Shown piece after piece: positions 16,843 to 25,363 of a stretch of DNA of 37,382 nt. Origin of the DNA: Candidatus Methanoperedens sp. (lineage in GTDB: Archaea > Halobacteriota > Methanosarcinia > Methanosarcinales > Methanoperedenaceae); contig VEPM01000037.1 of the NCBI GenBank assembly GCA_012026795.1, forward strand, positions 1 through 37,382. The letters run 5' to 3'. Under the pieces are notes generated by a model that was not told where the DNA came from, made no database searches, and saw only the letters and a program-made list of their open reading frames with translations. The position numbers and the translations under genes are program-made. The stretch's first letter is position 1. Each line of letters opens with the position of its first letter.

Positions 16843-17550
16843 ATGAAAGATTGGATTTATAATGAATTTAACCATGTTGGAGTCGATTACTCAAAAAAAG
16901 ACAATGCAAATATCTACGATGACCAAATGGAAAAATTCCGTGACTATAAAAAAGAAGCAAAAACGTTAACTGACAAATTAGGTATTTCAGATACAAGGAG
17001 TTTAACTGCAATTGACATTGGGTGTGGAACTGGTGCCTTTTCTATCCATGCATCAAATTACTTTAAAAAGATTTATGCTGTTGATATTTCCAAAGAAATG
17101 CTTAAGATTGCATCATCCAAAGCTAAAGTAAATAAAATAAATAATATTGAATTTATTAATTCAGGGTTTTTATATTTCCAACCAGATGAAAAAGTTGACG
17201 TGATTTTTTCAAAATGGGCATTCCATCACCTTCCAGATTATTGGAAGCAAGCCGGATTGTTAAACATGAATAAAATGTTAAAACCAGGTGGAATATTATT
17301 TATATCAGATGTTGTCTTTAAATTTGATCCTGACTATGATAAAAATATAGAAGCTTTGCTTAATAAATTATCAAAAGATTTCAGTAGCGACTTTGTTGAG
17401 GAGACTAAAATACATATCAGAGACGAATACAGTACCTTTGATTGGATTCTTCAGGGATTAATTGAAAGAGCAGGTTTCAATATTGAACGATCCAATACTG
17501 AAGATTGTTTAATAAGTGAATATTTTTGCCGGAAGATAAAATCTTTTTAA
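16843..17550 (+). CDS. Class I SAM-dependent methyltransferase
   Basis: 235 residues. Motif I is AIDIGCGTGAFS (about 54-65), motif II is IYAVDIS (about 76-82) and a post-motif LKPGGILFISDVV lies near 145. The layout resembles UbiE/small-molecule methyltransferases. AAGGATGAATT sits before the ATG. Its base composition is noticeably AT-rich compared with the ligase and aminotransferase on either side, which may mean recent acquisition. The stop is 15 bases from the convergent ligase stop. Substrate unknown. Confidence 0.85.
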   Translation: MKDWIYNEFNHVGVDYSKKDNANIYDDQMEKFRDYKKEAKTLTDKLGISDTRSLTAIDIGCGTGAFSIHASNYFKKIYAVDISKEMLKIASSKAKVNKINNIEFINSGFLYFQPDEKVDVIFSKWAFHHLPDYWKQAGLLNMNKMLKPGGILFISDVVFKFDPDYDKNIEALLNKLSKDFSSDFVEETKIHIRDEYSTFDWILQGLIERAGFNIERSNTEDCLISEYFCRKIKSF

Positions 17551-17565
17551 AACGAATACAAGAAT

Positions 17566-19233
17566 TCATCTCCCCTTTTGCCTTATATAAAGTTGCTCAA
17601 TCCTTTCTATCGAATCCGCATCATCTACTGATTTATCTGTTCTCACATTGACAAGCCTTGGGAAACGAAGCGCATACCCTGATCCGTAATTAGGGCTTTT
17701 CTGGATTTCCTCAAAAGCCACTTCAAAAACAATTTTCGGCTCAATATCCACGTGAATTCCATTTTCTGAAATGATCAGATCCTTGAATAATTTTGTGAGT
17801 TCTTCCAGTTTTTCATCTGTAATACCTGTCGCTACCCGCCCGATTGGAAGTAATCTTTCAGTATCAGGATCACGGCAGGCCAGTAAATACGAGCCAATGA
17901 ATTTGGTTCGTCTTCCTTCTCCCCATTCTCCGCCGATAACAACAAGATCAAGTGTCTCCATGATGGGTTTTAATTTAAGCCAGTTCTTTCCCCGTTTTCC
18001 GGGAGAATAGGATGATCCGGGGTTTTTAAGCATTACACCTTCATGTCCCGCAGCAAGCGCTTCATTATAAATATTTTCAATAATTACAGGATCATCGGTT
18101 ATTATCTGTTTTGCAACAACATTCTTCTCACAAACTTTCTCGAGCTTTTCCCGCCTATTGATCAATGGGATATCGATAAGACTATCGCCATTTAGATAAA
18201 GGATATCAAAAAGGTTAAGGCACAAAGGGATTTCAATTGCAGTGGTTGAAACATCATATTTCCTGCGAAAGCGCTTGAGTATTTCCTGGAATGGCTTCGG
18301 CCTGTTATCTTTTCCGATAGCTACAGCTTCACCATCAAGAATAACAGAATCTGCCAATACATTTGTTCGTATGGATTTTACAAGATCCGGTAACGAAGAA
18401 GTAACGTCCTCAAGCTTTCTTGAATATATCGTAATATCATTTCCGTTCTTATGGATCTGGACGCGTGCGCCGTCATATTTCCATTCCACTGCCACATGTT
18501 CCATTTCTTTTATAGTTTCATTAATACCAGGACCTATTTGAGCAAGCATCATCCTGAGCGGGCGGTTAATCATAACTCCAAGCTTAATGAGTCCCTCTTT
18601 TCCTTCATTTTTTGCCGTAATTGCGACAAGACCTAAATCATTTGTCAGCAAAATTCCACGCTCGACAAGCTCAGAAGGTACATCAAATGCCTCTGCTATT
18701 GCATTTCGAACTATCCCTTCACCCACGCCGATACGCATCTCCTCGATTGATAAACGTGAAAGATAAACGATTTCTGTGGGTAAAGCCTGGCTGAACAGAT
18801 ACTGGAGATTTTTTATTTTGGCATCCTGTGAACCTTTTCCGCTTAATTCCGATATCTTTTCAAACCGTAGATATACTTCTTTGATGGAAAGCTGTTCGTT
18901 TTCGGAAAAGAAACTGAGATGTGTTTTGCCGCACAGGATGGCTTTTTCTAAAGCCAGTCCTACATCCCCTGTTTCTTTGATAAGTTCTTCAATTCGTTTT
19001 ACTGGCAGGGAGGATGTTCTTGATATTGCAGAGTATAGAAGATTGGGGCCAATGCCAAGTTCTTTATTGCTCCATACGGGGAACACATGCCCCATGATAA
19101 AACGCGTAACAATCGGAAGCTCCTCATCACTTACTTCTTTAAGGAAGTCCGAAACATTCGTGGTAATTTCAAGAGAACCCGAAATATGTTCTATCGCGCT
19201 GCATACTTTTGCAAAATCTTCAAAATAAGTCAT
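17566..19233 (-). CDS. lig: ATP-dependent DNA ligase, archaeal replicative type
   Basis: 555 residues, the usual archaeal ligase I length. An N-terminal helical DNA-binding domain (about 1-220) is followed by the nucleotidyltransferase domain with the AMP-accepting lysine in VEWKYDGARVQ, Lys252. Motif IV-like EGVMLK (near 398) and motif V KRGKNWLKLKP (near 413) come next. A C-terminal OB fold ends the protein. It seals Okazaki fragments and repair nicks. No obvious ribosome site is seen before the ATG, so a leaderless mRNA is possible. Confidence 0.96.
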   Translation of the reverse strand: MTYFEDFAKVCSAIEHISGSLEITTNVSDFLKEVSDEELPIVTRFIMGHVFPVWSNKELGIGPNLLYSAISRTSSLPVKRIEELIKETGDVGLALEKAILCGKTHLSFFSENEQLSIKEVYLRFEKISELSGKGSQDAKIKNLQYLFSQALPTEIVYLSRLSIEEMRIGVGEGIVRNAIAEAFDVPSELVERGILLTNDLGLVAITAKNEGKEGLIKLGVMINRPLRMMLAQIGPGINETIKEMEHVAVEWKYDGARVQIHKNGNDITIYSRKLEDVTSSLPDLVKSIRTNVLADSVILDGEAVAIGKDNRPKPFQEILKRFRRKYDVSTTAIEIPLCLNLFDILYLNGDSLIDIPLINRREKLEKVCEKNVVAKQIITDDPVIIENIYNEALAAGHEGVMLKNPGSSYSPGKRGKNWLKLKPIMETLDLVVIGGEWGEGRRTKFIGSYLLACRDPDTERLLPIGRVATGITDEKLEELTKLFKDLIISENGIHVDIEPKIVFEVAFEEIQKSPNYGSGYALRFPRLVNVRTDKSVDDADSIERIEQLYIRQKGR

Positions 19234-19261
19234 ATTAATAAAACAACATAAAATTAAAAAT

Positions 19262-19295
19262 AATAAATAAAAGGCTGTTGGCCCTTTTATTTATT
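19262..19295 (-). terminator. Strong hairpin terminator of the cytochrome gene
   Basis: AATAAATAAAAGG (19262-19274) pairs perfectly over 13 bases with CCTTTTATTTATT (19283-19295) across an 8-base loop. On the minus strand one arm contains the cytochrome stop codon, and the hairpin is followed by TTATTTTTAATTTTATG. Confidence 0.75.
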
Positions 19296-19896
19296 TTGTC
19301 GCATTTGCCAATTTTGCTGCATGAATTACACCGATGTCAGTTCCATGACAGTTGGTACAGTACTTGGATCTTGAAAGGTGAACGGTTATAAGATTACCAA
19401 GGCTTGGTTTAAGTGAATCTGGCGGTGCAGCATGGCAATTTTCACAGACTGAATAATGACCCGGTCCATCTGCGGATTTGTCAACGACAGGTATCTTTGG
19501 AGGAGAACCATGACAGGTATTGCAATCCAGACCAACTGTGCCCGGACCAATATGGATATTATGTACCTGGCTTCCATGGCACGTTACACAGAGCTTTCCC
19601 CCGTTTACATGGGGCGTTAAGTCTTGCGGGTTTGTATGGCATAACTCGCATTTGATCGTATCAACTTTTGCCGGAGCTGTTACTACGGCAGAAGTTCCTG
19701 CCGGGGTTGCTCCCGGTGTCTCTTGTCCTGCTGCTGCTGTCTCTTTTGCTGTTGGTACGGGAGTTGTTCTATTTACTTCTCCGGTTTTACCAGGGGCAAT
19801 TTTACCACCCAGGATATAGTAACCACCGGCTGCGATCAGGATGACGGCCACTATGATCACAATAAGAATAGGAACCTTCGAATCTTTGCTACTCAT
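19291..19896 (-). CDS. Membrane-anchored pentaheme c-type cytochrome
   Basis: 201 residues. One N-terminal membrane helix (about 9-30: PILIVIIVAVILIAAGGYY) without a clear cleavage site anchors it outside the cell. A Pro/Thr/Ala-rich linker covers about 35-78. Five CxxCH haem sites follow at residues 83-87, 103-107, 125-129, 151-155 and 180-184. Several free histidines between them (for example at 96, 112, 115, 147, 173, 192) could be sixth ligands. The domain resembles small tetra/pentahaem electron carriers related to NapC/cytochrome c3-like modules. It is probably an extracytoplasmic electron shuttle. The gene is alone, diverges from hdrA, and has its own promoter dyad and terminator. The redox partner is unknown. 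Confidence 0.9.
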   Translation of the reverse strand: MSSKDSKVPILIVIIVAVILIAAGGYYILGGKIAPGKTGEVNRTTPVPTAKETAAAGQETPGATPAGTSAVVTAPAKVDTIKCELCHTNPQDLTPHVNGGKLCVTCHGSQVHNIHIGPGTVGLDCNTCHGSPPKIPVVDKSADGPGHYSVCENCHAAPPDSLKPSLGNLITVHLSRSKYCTNCHGTDIGVIHAAKLANATK

Positions 19897-19946
19897 TTAT
19901 ATAATCACCACGCTAATTAGGGTATTATGTAGTTTTAAATGTTTTG

Positions 19947-19972
19947 GTTTATAATCAATTAATTTGATTATA
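19947..19972 (-). promoter_or_regulatory. Cytochrome promoter overlapped by a 9-base dyad
   Basis: TATAATCAA (19950-19958), TTAAT, TTGATTATA (19964-19972) is a perfect 9-base inverted repeat. On the minus strand its end merges into GATTATAAACC, a good TATA element whose start point would be about 19925, some 30 bases before the ATG. A factor bound here would cover TATA/BRE, which suggests repression or controlled initiation. Confidence 0.5.
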
Positions 19973-20174
19973 TCTGGAATTCAGGTTTTTAAGGATTTTC
20001 TATCAAAGACGGTTTTTCTTCTCATAATCTATGAGGTCTCTCTATCTATCTCGAAAACCTTTTCTTTTATAATATTGACTTTCGCATGACGTTGAACATC
20101 TTTATGCTGGAATGCCAGTTCTGTTAGAGGTCACAATCACCCTTATATTCATGAAACTCATATGAACTTGCTTG

Positions 20175-20227
20175 CTTAACCACATCATCGTGTTTAATTT
20201 CACAACTTCACTTTTGATGTGGTTAAG
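20175..20227. repeat. 13-base perfect inverted repeat (possible small RNA or mobile remnant)
   Basis: CTTAACCACATCA (20175-20187) and TGATGTGGTTAAG (20215-20227) pair without mismatch around a 27-base loop; flanking G-T and T-A pairs may extend the stem. It lies about 320 bases upstream of the cytochrome start and 200 bases upstream of hdrA, too far for a simple operator. No U-run follows on either strand. Confidence 0.5.
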
Positions 20228-20385
20228 TACTCAAAAATACGCATCTTCCACAATTCCCCGGAGAACCAGAAAGGACATTCCAATACTCTTGATCAAATTT
20301 CTTTAAATTATATTATTTGTGACGGATGATACATACGAAAAGATGAATAATAATAACATCATAATGAGGATAATCTTGACTAAAG

Positions 20386-20395
20386 CTTATATATC
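20386..20395 (+). promoter_or_regulatory. Candidate TATA box for hdrA-fwdF
   Basis: CTTATATATC, preceded by TAAAG (BRE-like), is the best TATA match in front of hdrA. It would start transcription around 20416. TTGGAGA just upstream of the ATG then lies close to the 5' end of the message. Confidence 0.4.
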
Positions 20396-20425
20396 ACGAA
20401 TAACCATTGAGAATTGGAGAACTGA

Positions 20426-22768
20426 ATGCGAATAGGTGTTTACATTTGCCATTGCGGGTCAAATATAGCTGGAACTATAGATGTTGAAGGGGTCAGGAAA
20501 CACGCCTCTTTGCTAAAAGATGTGGTTGTAGCGCGTGACATACAATTTGCATGTGGGGATTCGGGGCAGGAACAGGTAAAAAAGGACATACTTGAAGAGA
20601 AACTTGACAGGATAGTTATGGCCGCATGCTCCCCGCGCCTTCATGAGGTCACATTCAGGCGCGTGCTTGAACAATCCGGCCTAAATAAGCACTTTCTTGA
20701 AATGGTAAATATCAGGGAGCAGGACTCCTGGGTTCATACAAACAAGAATGGATTGGCAACACAGAAAGCAAAAGAATTGGTGGCTATGGGGGTTGCAAGA
20801 GTAACACTTCTTTCCCCTCTTGAAAAGAGGACCGTTCCTGCAAATAAGGATATCCTTGTGATAGGCGCAGGTGTGGCAGGTATCGAGGCTGCACTGGCCC
20901 TTGCAAACATGGGGATCAAAGTCCATCTTGTTGAGAGAGAACCAACGATCGGGGGAAAAATGGCCCTTATGAATGAGGTTTTTCCCAATAATGATTGTTC
21001 CCTGTGCGTCCTTGCGCCAAAAATGTCAGATGTCCAGAACCATCCCAATATTACGCTCTACACAAATTCTGAAATAACAGGGGTAAGGGGAAGGGCGGGA
21101 AATTACAGGATAACAGGTGAGATAAGACCGCGATATGTTGACCCAAAGAAATGCAAAGGCTGCATTGATATCTGCGCAAAGGTCTGCCCGATTGATGTTC
21201 CGAACCAGTTCGATTATGGGATCGGTGCGCGAAAATCCATATACATTCCCTTTGCACAGGCTGTTCCTCTTGTAGCTTGCATTGATAAGAACTGTGTGGG
21301 CTGCGACCTGTGCAGGCTTGCATGTCCTGCAGAGGCAGTGGATTTTAACCAGAAAGTCGAAGAATTCAAGTTCGACGTCGGAGCCATTATAGTCGCTACG
21401 GGATACCAGCCGTTTGATGCAGGAAGAAAGGAAGAATACGGATATGGGCGATATAAAAATGTTGTAACCAACCTTGAAGTTGAACGAATGCTAAGCGCCG
21501 CAGGCCCCACACATGGAAGAGTGGTATCGCCATCTACAGGAGCAGATATAAAAAGTGCGGCTTTTATCCTTTGTGTGGGCTCGCGTGACGAACAGGTGGG
21601 AAATCCTTACTGCTCCAAGGTGTGCTGTATGGCTTCGATAAAAAATGCCATGAAACTTGCTGAAAAATATCCCGATGCAAAGATATCGGTACATTACATA
21701 GATATACGCGCTGGCGGAGAGATGTATGAGGAATACTACAAACGGGCGCAGGAGCTGGGCGTTTCATTCGTCCGGGGACGGGTTGCTGAAGTTGAAGAAT
21801 CAGATGGGAAAACAATAATTCATTATGAAGATACTCTTTCCGGCGAGAAATGCAGCGACATTACAGACCTGGTTGTGCTTGCCATAGGTATGGAAGCTGA
21901 CAAGGATTCCAGGCAAATAGGGAAAATGCTGAACCTCTCTACGCGTCCTGACCGGTTCTTCCAGAGCGCCCATCCGAAAATGCGCCCGGTGGAAACGCAC
22001 ACGAAAGGTATTTTCATTGCAGGATGCGCAGGCGGTCCCAAGGAAATACAGGTATCGATCGAACAGGGCAGTGCAGCCGCCGCAAAAGCACTAAGTCTTC
22101 TTCATAAAGGAGAAATTGATATGGAACCAGCGAGTGCTTATGTTATCCCCGACCTGTGTGATGGGTGCGGGATTTGTGAAAAAGTATGCGATTTCGGACG
22201 CATCAGGGTGACAGATAAGAAAGCAAGCGTTGATGAAGTAGCATGCCGGGGATGCGGAGCATGCACAGCAGCCTGCCCGAATGGCGCTATCCAGATCAGG
22301 AATTATACGGATGAACAGATCCTGTCGCAAATAACAGAGGCAACAAAAGAGGGCAGCGAATTCCCATTAATTGTCGGATTCCTGTGCCACTGGTGCAGTT
22401 ATGCGGCAGCTGACCTTGCAGGAAGCCTGCGAATCCAGTATCCAACCAACATCCGGAACATCAGGGTATTGTGTGCCGGAAGGATCAACCCGTCTTTTGT
22501 CCTCGAAGCCCTGCGAAGAGGAGCGGATGGTGTTCTTGTTTCAGGGTGCAGGCTGGGGGAATGCCATTACACCATTGGGAACATCTGTGCATTACAGAGG
22601 ATGAATGTTCTTGGAAAGATGCTGGTTGAGCTTGGCTTTGATGAGCGGCGTTTCCGCGTTGCATGGATAGCGGCAAGTGAAGGCCTGAAGTTTGCCGAAA
22701 TAGTGAAGGACTTCGTAAAGCAGTTAAAAGAAATAGGACCAATAGGCAGCGAGCTTAAGCAGGAATAG
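20426..22768 (+). CDS. hdrA: Heterodisulfide reductase subunit A fused to an MvhD-like domain
   Basis: 780 residues against about 650 for classical HdrA; the extra C-terminus is an MvhD-like [2Fe-2S] domain. The N-terminal domain has cysteines 8, 10, 43 and 68. The FAD fold starts at VIGAGVAGIEAA (145-156), and CSLC stands at 191-194. Ferredoxin sites are at 243-254 and 290-300, with two more in tandem at 578-588 and 607-617. The MvhD part (about 648-766) shows CHWC (654-657), CAGRI (683) and GCRLGEC (707-713). HdrA is the flavin bifurcation centre coupling CoM-S-S-CoB and ferredoxin reactions; fused forms are known as HdrA2 in Methanosarcina. There is no HdrB, HdrC or MvhAG nearby. fwdF follows after one base, which indicates a shared complex. 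Confidence 0.94.
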   Translation: MRIGVYICHCGSNIAGTIDVEGVRKHASLLKDVVVARDIQFACGDSGQEQVKKDILEEKLDRIVMAACSPRLHEVTFRRVLEQSGLNKHFLEMVNIREQDSWVHTNKNGLATQKAKELVAMGVARVTLLSPLEKRTVPANKDILVIGAGVAGIEAALALANMGIKVHLVEREPTIGGKMALMNEVFPNNDCSLCVLAPKMSDVQNHPNITLYTNSEITGVRGRAGNYRITGEIRPRYVDPKKCKGCIDICAKVCPIDVPNQFDYGIGARKSIYIPFAQAVPLVACIDKNCVGCDLCRLACPAEAVDFNQKVEEFKFDVGAIIVATGYQPFDAGRKEEYGYGRYKNVVTNLEVERMLSAAGPTHGRVVSPSTGADIKSAAFILCVGSRDEQVGNPYCSKVCCMASIKNAMKLAEKYPDAKISVHYIDIRAGGEMYEEYYKRAQELGVSFVRGRVAEVEESDGKTIIHYEDTLSGEKCSDITDLVVLAIGMEADKDSRQIGKMLNLSTRPDRFFQSAHPKMRPVETHTKGIFIAGCAGGPKEIQVSIEQGSAAAAKALSLLHKGEIDMEPASAYVIPDLCDGCGICEKVCDFGRIRVTDKKASVDEVACRGCGACTAACPNGAIQIRNYTDEQILSQITEATKEGSEFPLIVGFLCHWCSYAAADLAGSLRIQYPTNIRNIRVLCAGRINPSFVLEALRRGADGVLVSGCRLGECHYTIGNICALQRMNVLGKMLVELGFDERRFRVAWIAASEGLKFAEIVKDFVKQLKEIGPIGSELKQE

Positions 22769-22769
22769 C

Positions 22770-24089
22770 ATGAGCGAAGAAGAACTCAATGTTACAGTGG
22801 AAAGCGATATCAGGGATTCGCATTTCATCTTCACCCAGAAAACCGGGAAATCAAAGAAACTCCTTGATTATGATTACAAACGCTGCAATGGCTGTGGTTT
22901 ATGTATCCAGGTATGCCCCAGAAAAGCAATTGAGCCCGGGCCGCTTATAGAAATAGCCACAGGATTGGACGCACCGCCTGTTATCATTGACCATACCAGG
23001 TGTTCTTTTTGCGGCATGTGCGCCGCATTCTGCCCTGTCAGGTCGATGAGAATGAATATTAATGATAGAGATATTCTTGAGCTTGCAGAGTTTCCGCATC
23101 TTGATTCAAAAGTTGTGTTCAACGAGAAGTGCCTTCCCTGCCTGATATGTAAAAAATCATGCCCTGAAGAAGCTATCAGTATTGATCTTACATTTGCGAA
23201 AAAGGAGACACTTGCGCCATTCAAAGAGGGAAAGACCGGAGAGATCATAGTGGACATGGAAAAATGCACATTATGCGGCGCCTGTGCGGTGCTATGCCCT
23301 GCTTTTATTCTTGTTGAGAAAAAAGCAAAAGCAGATGACCTCATGCCTTTTGAGAATCTTGTTGTTGATAAGGTAAAATGCGATTACTGCGGCATCTGTG
23401 TGCCCTTCTGTCCTGAAGATGCAATAAAAGTAAAGGGAGATTTTAACGAGCAAGAAATCAAAAAAATTGCTCCCGAAATCACAGGTACCATCAAGGTGGA
23501 TAATGACAAATGCACCCGTTGCGGCTGGTGTGAGGCGGTATGCCCGTACGACGCGGCACAGGTCTCAAAACCATTTGAGGGCGAAATAGAGCTGATTGAT
23601 GAAAAGCTTAAAGGCTGCGACCCTGTTGGCTGCCACGGTTGTTTTAATGTATGCCCCTCCAGGGCCTGGGTCATCCCGAAGGATAAGAAAATAGATGTAG
23701 TGAAGGATTTTTGCACATATTGCGGCGCCTGTGAGAAAGCATGTCATGTTGAAGCGATAGGGGTAAAGCGGAAACTGGCAAAATATACACCCGTAGCCGA
23801 TACGGCATGGGCGCAAGACTGGAAGAAAGCGATTGCAAGCCTGACCACACAAGAGAGAGGACGCCCTGATGTATCGCGCTCGCTGCATGTGGAAAAAGAA
23901 GAAAAGAAAATTGAACCGGCAATAGTAAAGCCCGTTATTGATCCGGTATTAAGGAAACTCGTGGATGAACGGATTGAAAAGATGTCATCAATTCTTGGAA
24001 ATAAACAGGTAAGGCATGCATGGGAAAGAAAAGACGTTGAGACAGCCCTTGCAGAAATAAAGAAACGGATGAAAAAAGATGAAAAATGA
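22770..24089 (+). CDS. fwdF: Formylmethanofuran dehydrogenase polyferredoxin subunit F
   Basis: 439 residues. Eight [4Fe-4S] cysteine motifs are visible, starting near residues 39, 78, 121, 166, 204, 248, 283 and 315. The seventh is spaced unusually (CDPVGCHGC) and the eighth has CH in place of CP. The stretch EIATGLDAPP between the first two is a FwdF/FmdF signature that separates it from MvhB-type polyferredoxins. FwdF wires formylmethanofuran dehydrogenase to heterodisulfide reductase, where it contacts HdrA in the large Hdr-Fwd assemblies. Here it is co-transcribed with hdrA. Residues 340-439 form a charged C-terminal extension without cysteines, probably helical. In a methane oxidiser the complex would run in the direction that releases CO2. 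Confidence 0.9.
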   Translation: MSEEELNVTVESDIRDSHFIFTQKTGKSKKLLDYDYKRCNGCGLCIQVCPRKAIEPGPLIEIATGLDAPPVIIDHTRCSFCGMCAAFCPVRSMRMNINDRDILELAEFPHLDSKVVFNEKCLPCLICKKSCPEEAISIDLTFAKKETLAPFKEGKTGEIIVDMEKCTLCGACAVLCPAFILVEKKAKADDLMPFENLVVDKVKCDYCGICVPFCPEDAIKVKGDFNEQEIKKIAPEITGTIKVDNDKCTRCGWCEAVCPYDAAQVSKPFEGEIELIDEKLKGCDPVGCHGCFNVCPSRAWVIPKDKKIDVVKDFCTYCGACEKACHVEAIGVKRKLAKYTPVADTAWAQDWKKAIASLTTQERGRPDVSRSLHVEKEEKKIEPAIVKPVIDPVLRKLVDERIEKMSSILGNKQVRHAWERKDVETALAEIKKRMKKDEK

Positions 24090-24114
24090 ATGATTCTGTA
24101 ATCCTTAACTCAGC

Positions 24115-24143
24115 ATATTTTATGTAATATCCAGATAAAATAT
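24115..24143. terminator. AT-only hairpin between convergent genes
   Basis: ATATTTTAT (24115-24123) pairs perfectly with ATAAAATAT (24135-24143) across 11 bases, between the fwdF stop and the stop of the convergent methyltransferase. It could end transcripts from both sides. Confidence 0.4.
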
Positions 24144-24709
24144 CAACATAGCACAAACATCAGTAAATAATTATATAGCCCGGCATACGATTGTTCAATG
24201 ACCTTAAATCCATTTGTGTTGCATATGTCAATCACTTCTTTTTCATCAAACCGTTCTTCGAAGGGAGGGCCAAAGTCCATTTCAATTTTTTCCCAGTCTA
24301 TGATAACCAGTCGTCCACTCTTGCCAAGAACACGTTTTACTTCTTTTAATATGGACAATTTATCTCCAAGCTCATGAAAAACATTAACCATTAAAAGTAG
24401 GTCAACAGAATTATCAGGAAGCGGAATAAAAGATTCTCCAGAGAGAAGGGTTTCGATGTTTGTAATTTTTTCTTTTTTTATTTTATCCAGAAGGATGTCA
24501 AGCATTTCCTGCTGGATATCGAGTGCGAATACCTTTTTAACACGCTTTGATGCAGGAATGGAAAAAAATCCTGTGCCGCAACCCAGGTCTGCAATTACCA
24601 TTTCTCCTGTCAGATGCAGCTTATCAAGGATAATCTCCGGATTTAAGATTTGCATTCTTCCAGGATCATCAAGAATAGCAGCTTTTTTTACATCGAATTT
24701 ATGAACCAT
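24143..24709 (-). CDS. SAM-dependent methyltransferase (UbiE-like)
   Basis: About 188 residues from the ATG at 24709. That start reads MVHKFDVKKAAILDDPGR, the usual opening of this group; a longer in-frame start at 24829 adds 40 residues unlike the family. Motif I is IADLGCGTGFFS, motif II is VFALDIQ, and NVFHELGD lies in the mid region. KSGRLVIIDWEK matches motif III. Related proteins methylate small molecules, quinone-type rings or arsenic; the substrate is not visible. It converges on fwdF. Confidence 0.85.
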   Translation of the reverse strand: MVHKFDVKKAAILDDPGRMQILNPEIILDKLHLTGEMVIADLGCGTGFFSIPASKRVKKVFALDIQQEMLDILLDKIKKEKITNIETLLSGESFIPLPDNSVDLLLMVNVFHELGDKLSILKEVKRVLGKSGRLVIIDWEKIEMDFGPPFEERFDEKEVIDICNTNGFKVIEQSYAGLYNYLLMFVLC

Positions 24710-24945
24710 ATTCTTATTTAGGATGAACGCGTATATGCTTAATGGTTTCTCTGCGGGCAAATAGAACTTTTGCGACCGTGTAGAGTTGATAAATAACGAT
24801 TCATTTATATGACTTATTCTAAATATCATTTAAATAACGAAGATTATTTATAGGGTGAAAATACATTATAGATATTGTGTGATGGATCATTTTAATTTCA
24901 ATATGTGAATTGATTGTATATCCAGAAGCATAGAGGTAATATAAT

Positions 24946-25356
24946 ATGAGGATTCGAGTAGTAAGTTCAAAAGAAGAAATTGAAACATTAGGGGCTGGGG
25001 AAAAAATAATTCATCTTGCTTTCAGGCCATCAAATAAGGATATTTTTGCACTGGTGCAAACATGCCCGAACGTTAAAGCAATTCATGTACCAAGTTCGTA
25101 CATCAAGACTATTTCAGGTTCAACCAGGATGTTCCTGGAAATGCAGGGAATTTCCCTTCTTGAAGGGGATGTGTGGGGACACAGGAAAGACATCAATGAA
25201 TACTCGGAAGTCAAACCAGCAGTATTCGACAGAATGGAAGAGCTTAAATCCGAAGGCCTGTCAGAATCAGCGGTACTTGACAGGCTTGGAAGAGAAACAC
25301 GCCTCAGTAAAGATCTGTTAAAATTCCTGTTAAAAGAGAAGGGTAAAAAGAAATAA
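24946..25356 (+). CDS. DUF1699-family archaeal protein
   Basis: 136 residues. The N-terminus (MRIRVVSSKEEIETL), HLAFRPSNKDIFALVQTCPN and EGDVWGHRKDINEY match my memory of DUF1699, a family found in Methanosarcina and relatives with very conserved sequence. The C-terminal third (SESAVLDRLGRETRLSKDLL) looks like a helix-turn-helix, so DNA binding is possible. AGAGGT precedes the ATG. It converges with tatA, with only 7 bases between stops. Function unknown. Confidence 0.7.
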   Translation: MRIRVVSSKEEIETLGAGEKIIHLAFRPSNKDIFALVQTCPNVKAIHVPSSYIKTISGSTRMFLEMQGISLLEGDVWGHRKDINEYSEVKPAVFDRMEELKSEGLSESAVLDRLGRETRLSKDLLKFLLKEKGKKK

Positions 25357-25363
25357 AAAATCT

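Larger units (their letters stand above)
19897..20425. other. 529-base divergent intergenic region between cytochrome and hdrA
   Basis: No protein gene is supported. It contains the cytochrome promoter dyad (19947-19972), a 13-base perfect inverted repeat with 27-base loop (20175-20227), minor dyads (CTCAT/ATGAG at 20021-20035) and the hdrA TATA box (20386-20395). About 250 bases between the two inverted repeats hold nothing recognisable, which leaves room for a small RNA. Confidence 0.6.

Noticed and set aside
20343-20435. 30-codon frame overlapping the hdrA start
   Set aside because: Asn/Ile-rich, no ribosome site, and it runs into hdrA in another frame; probably chance.
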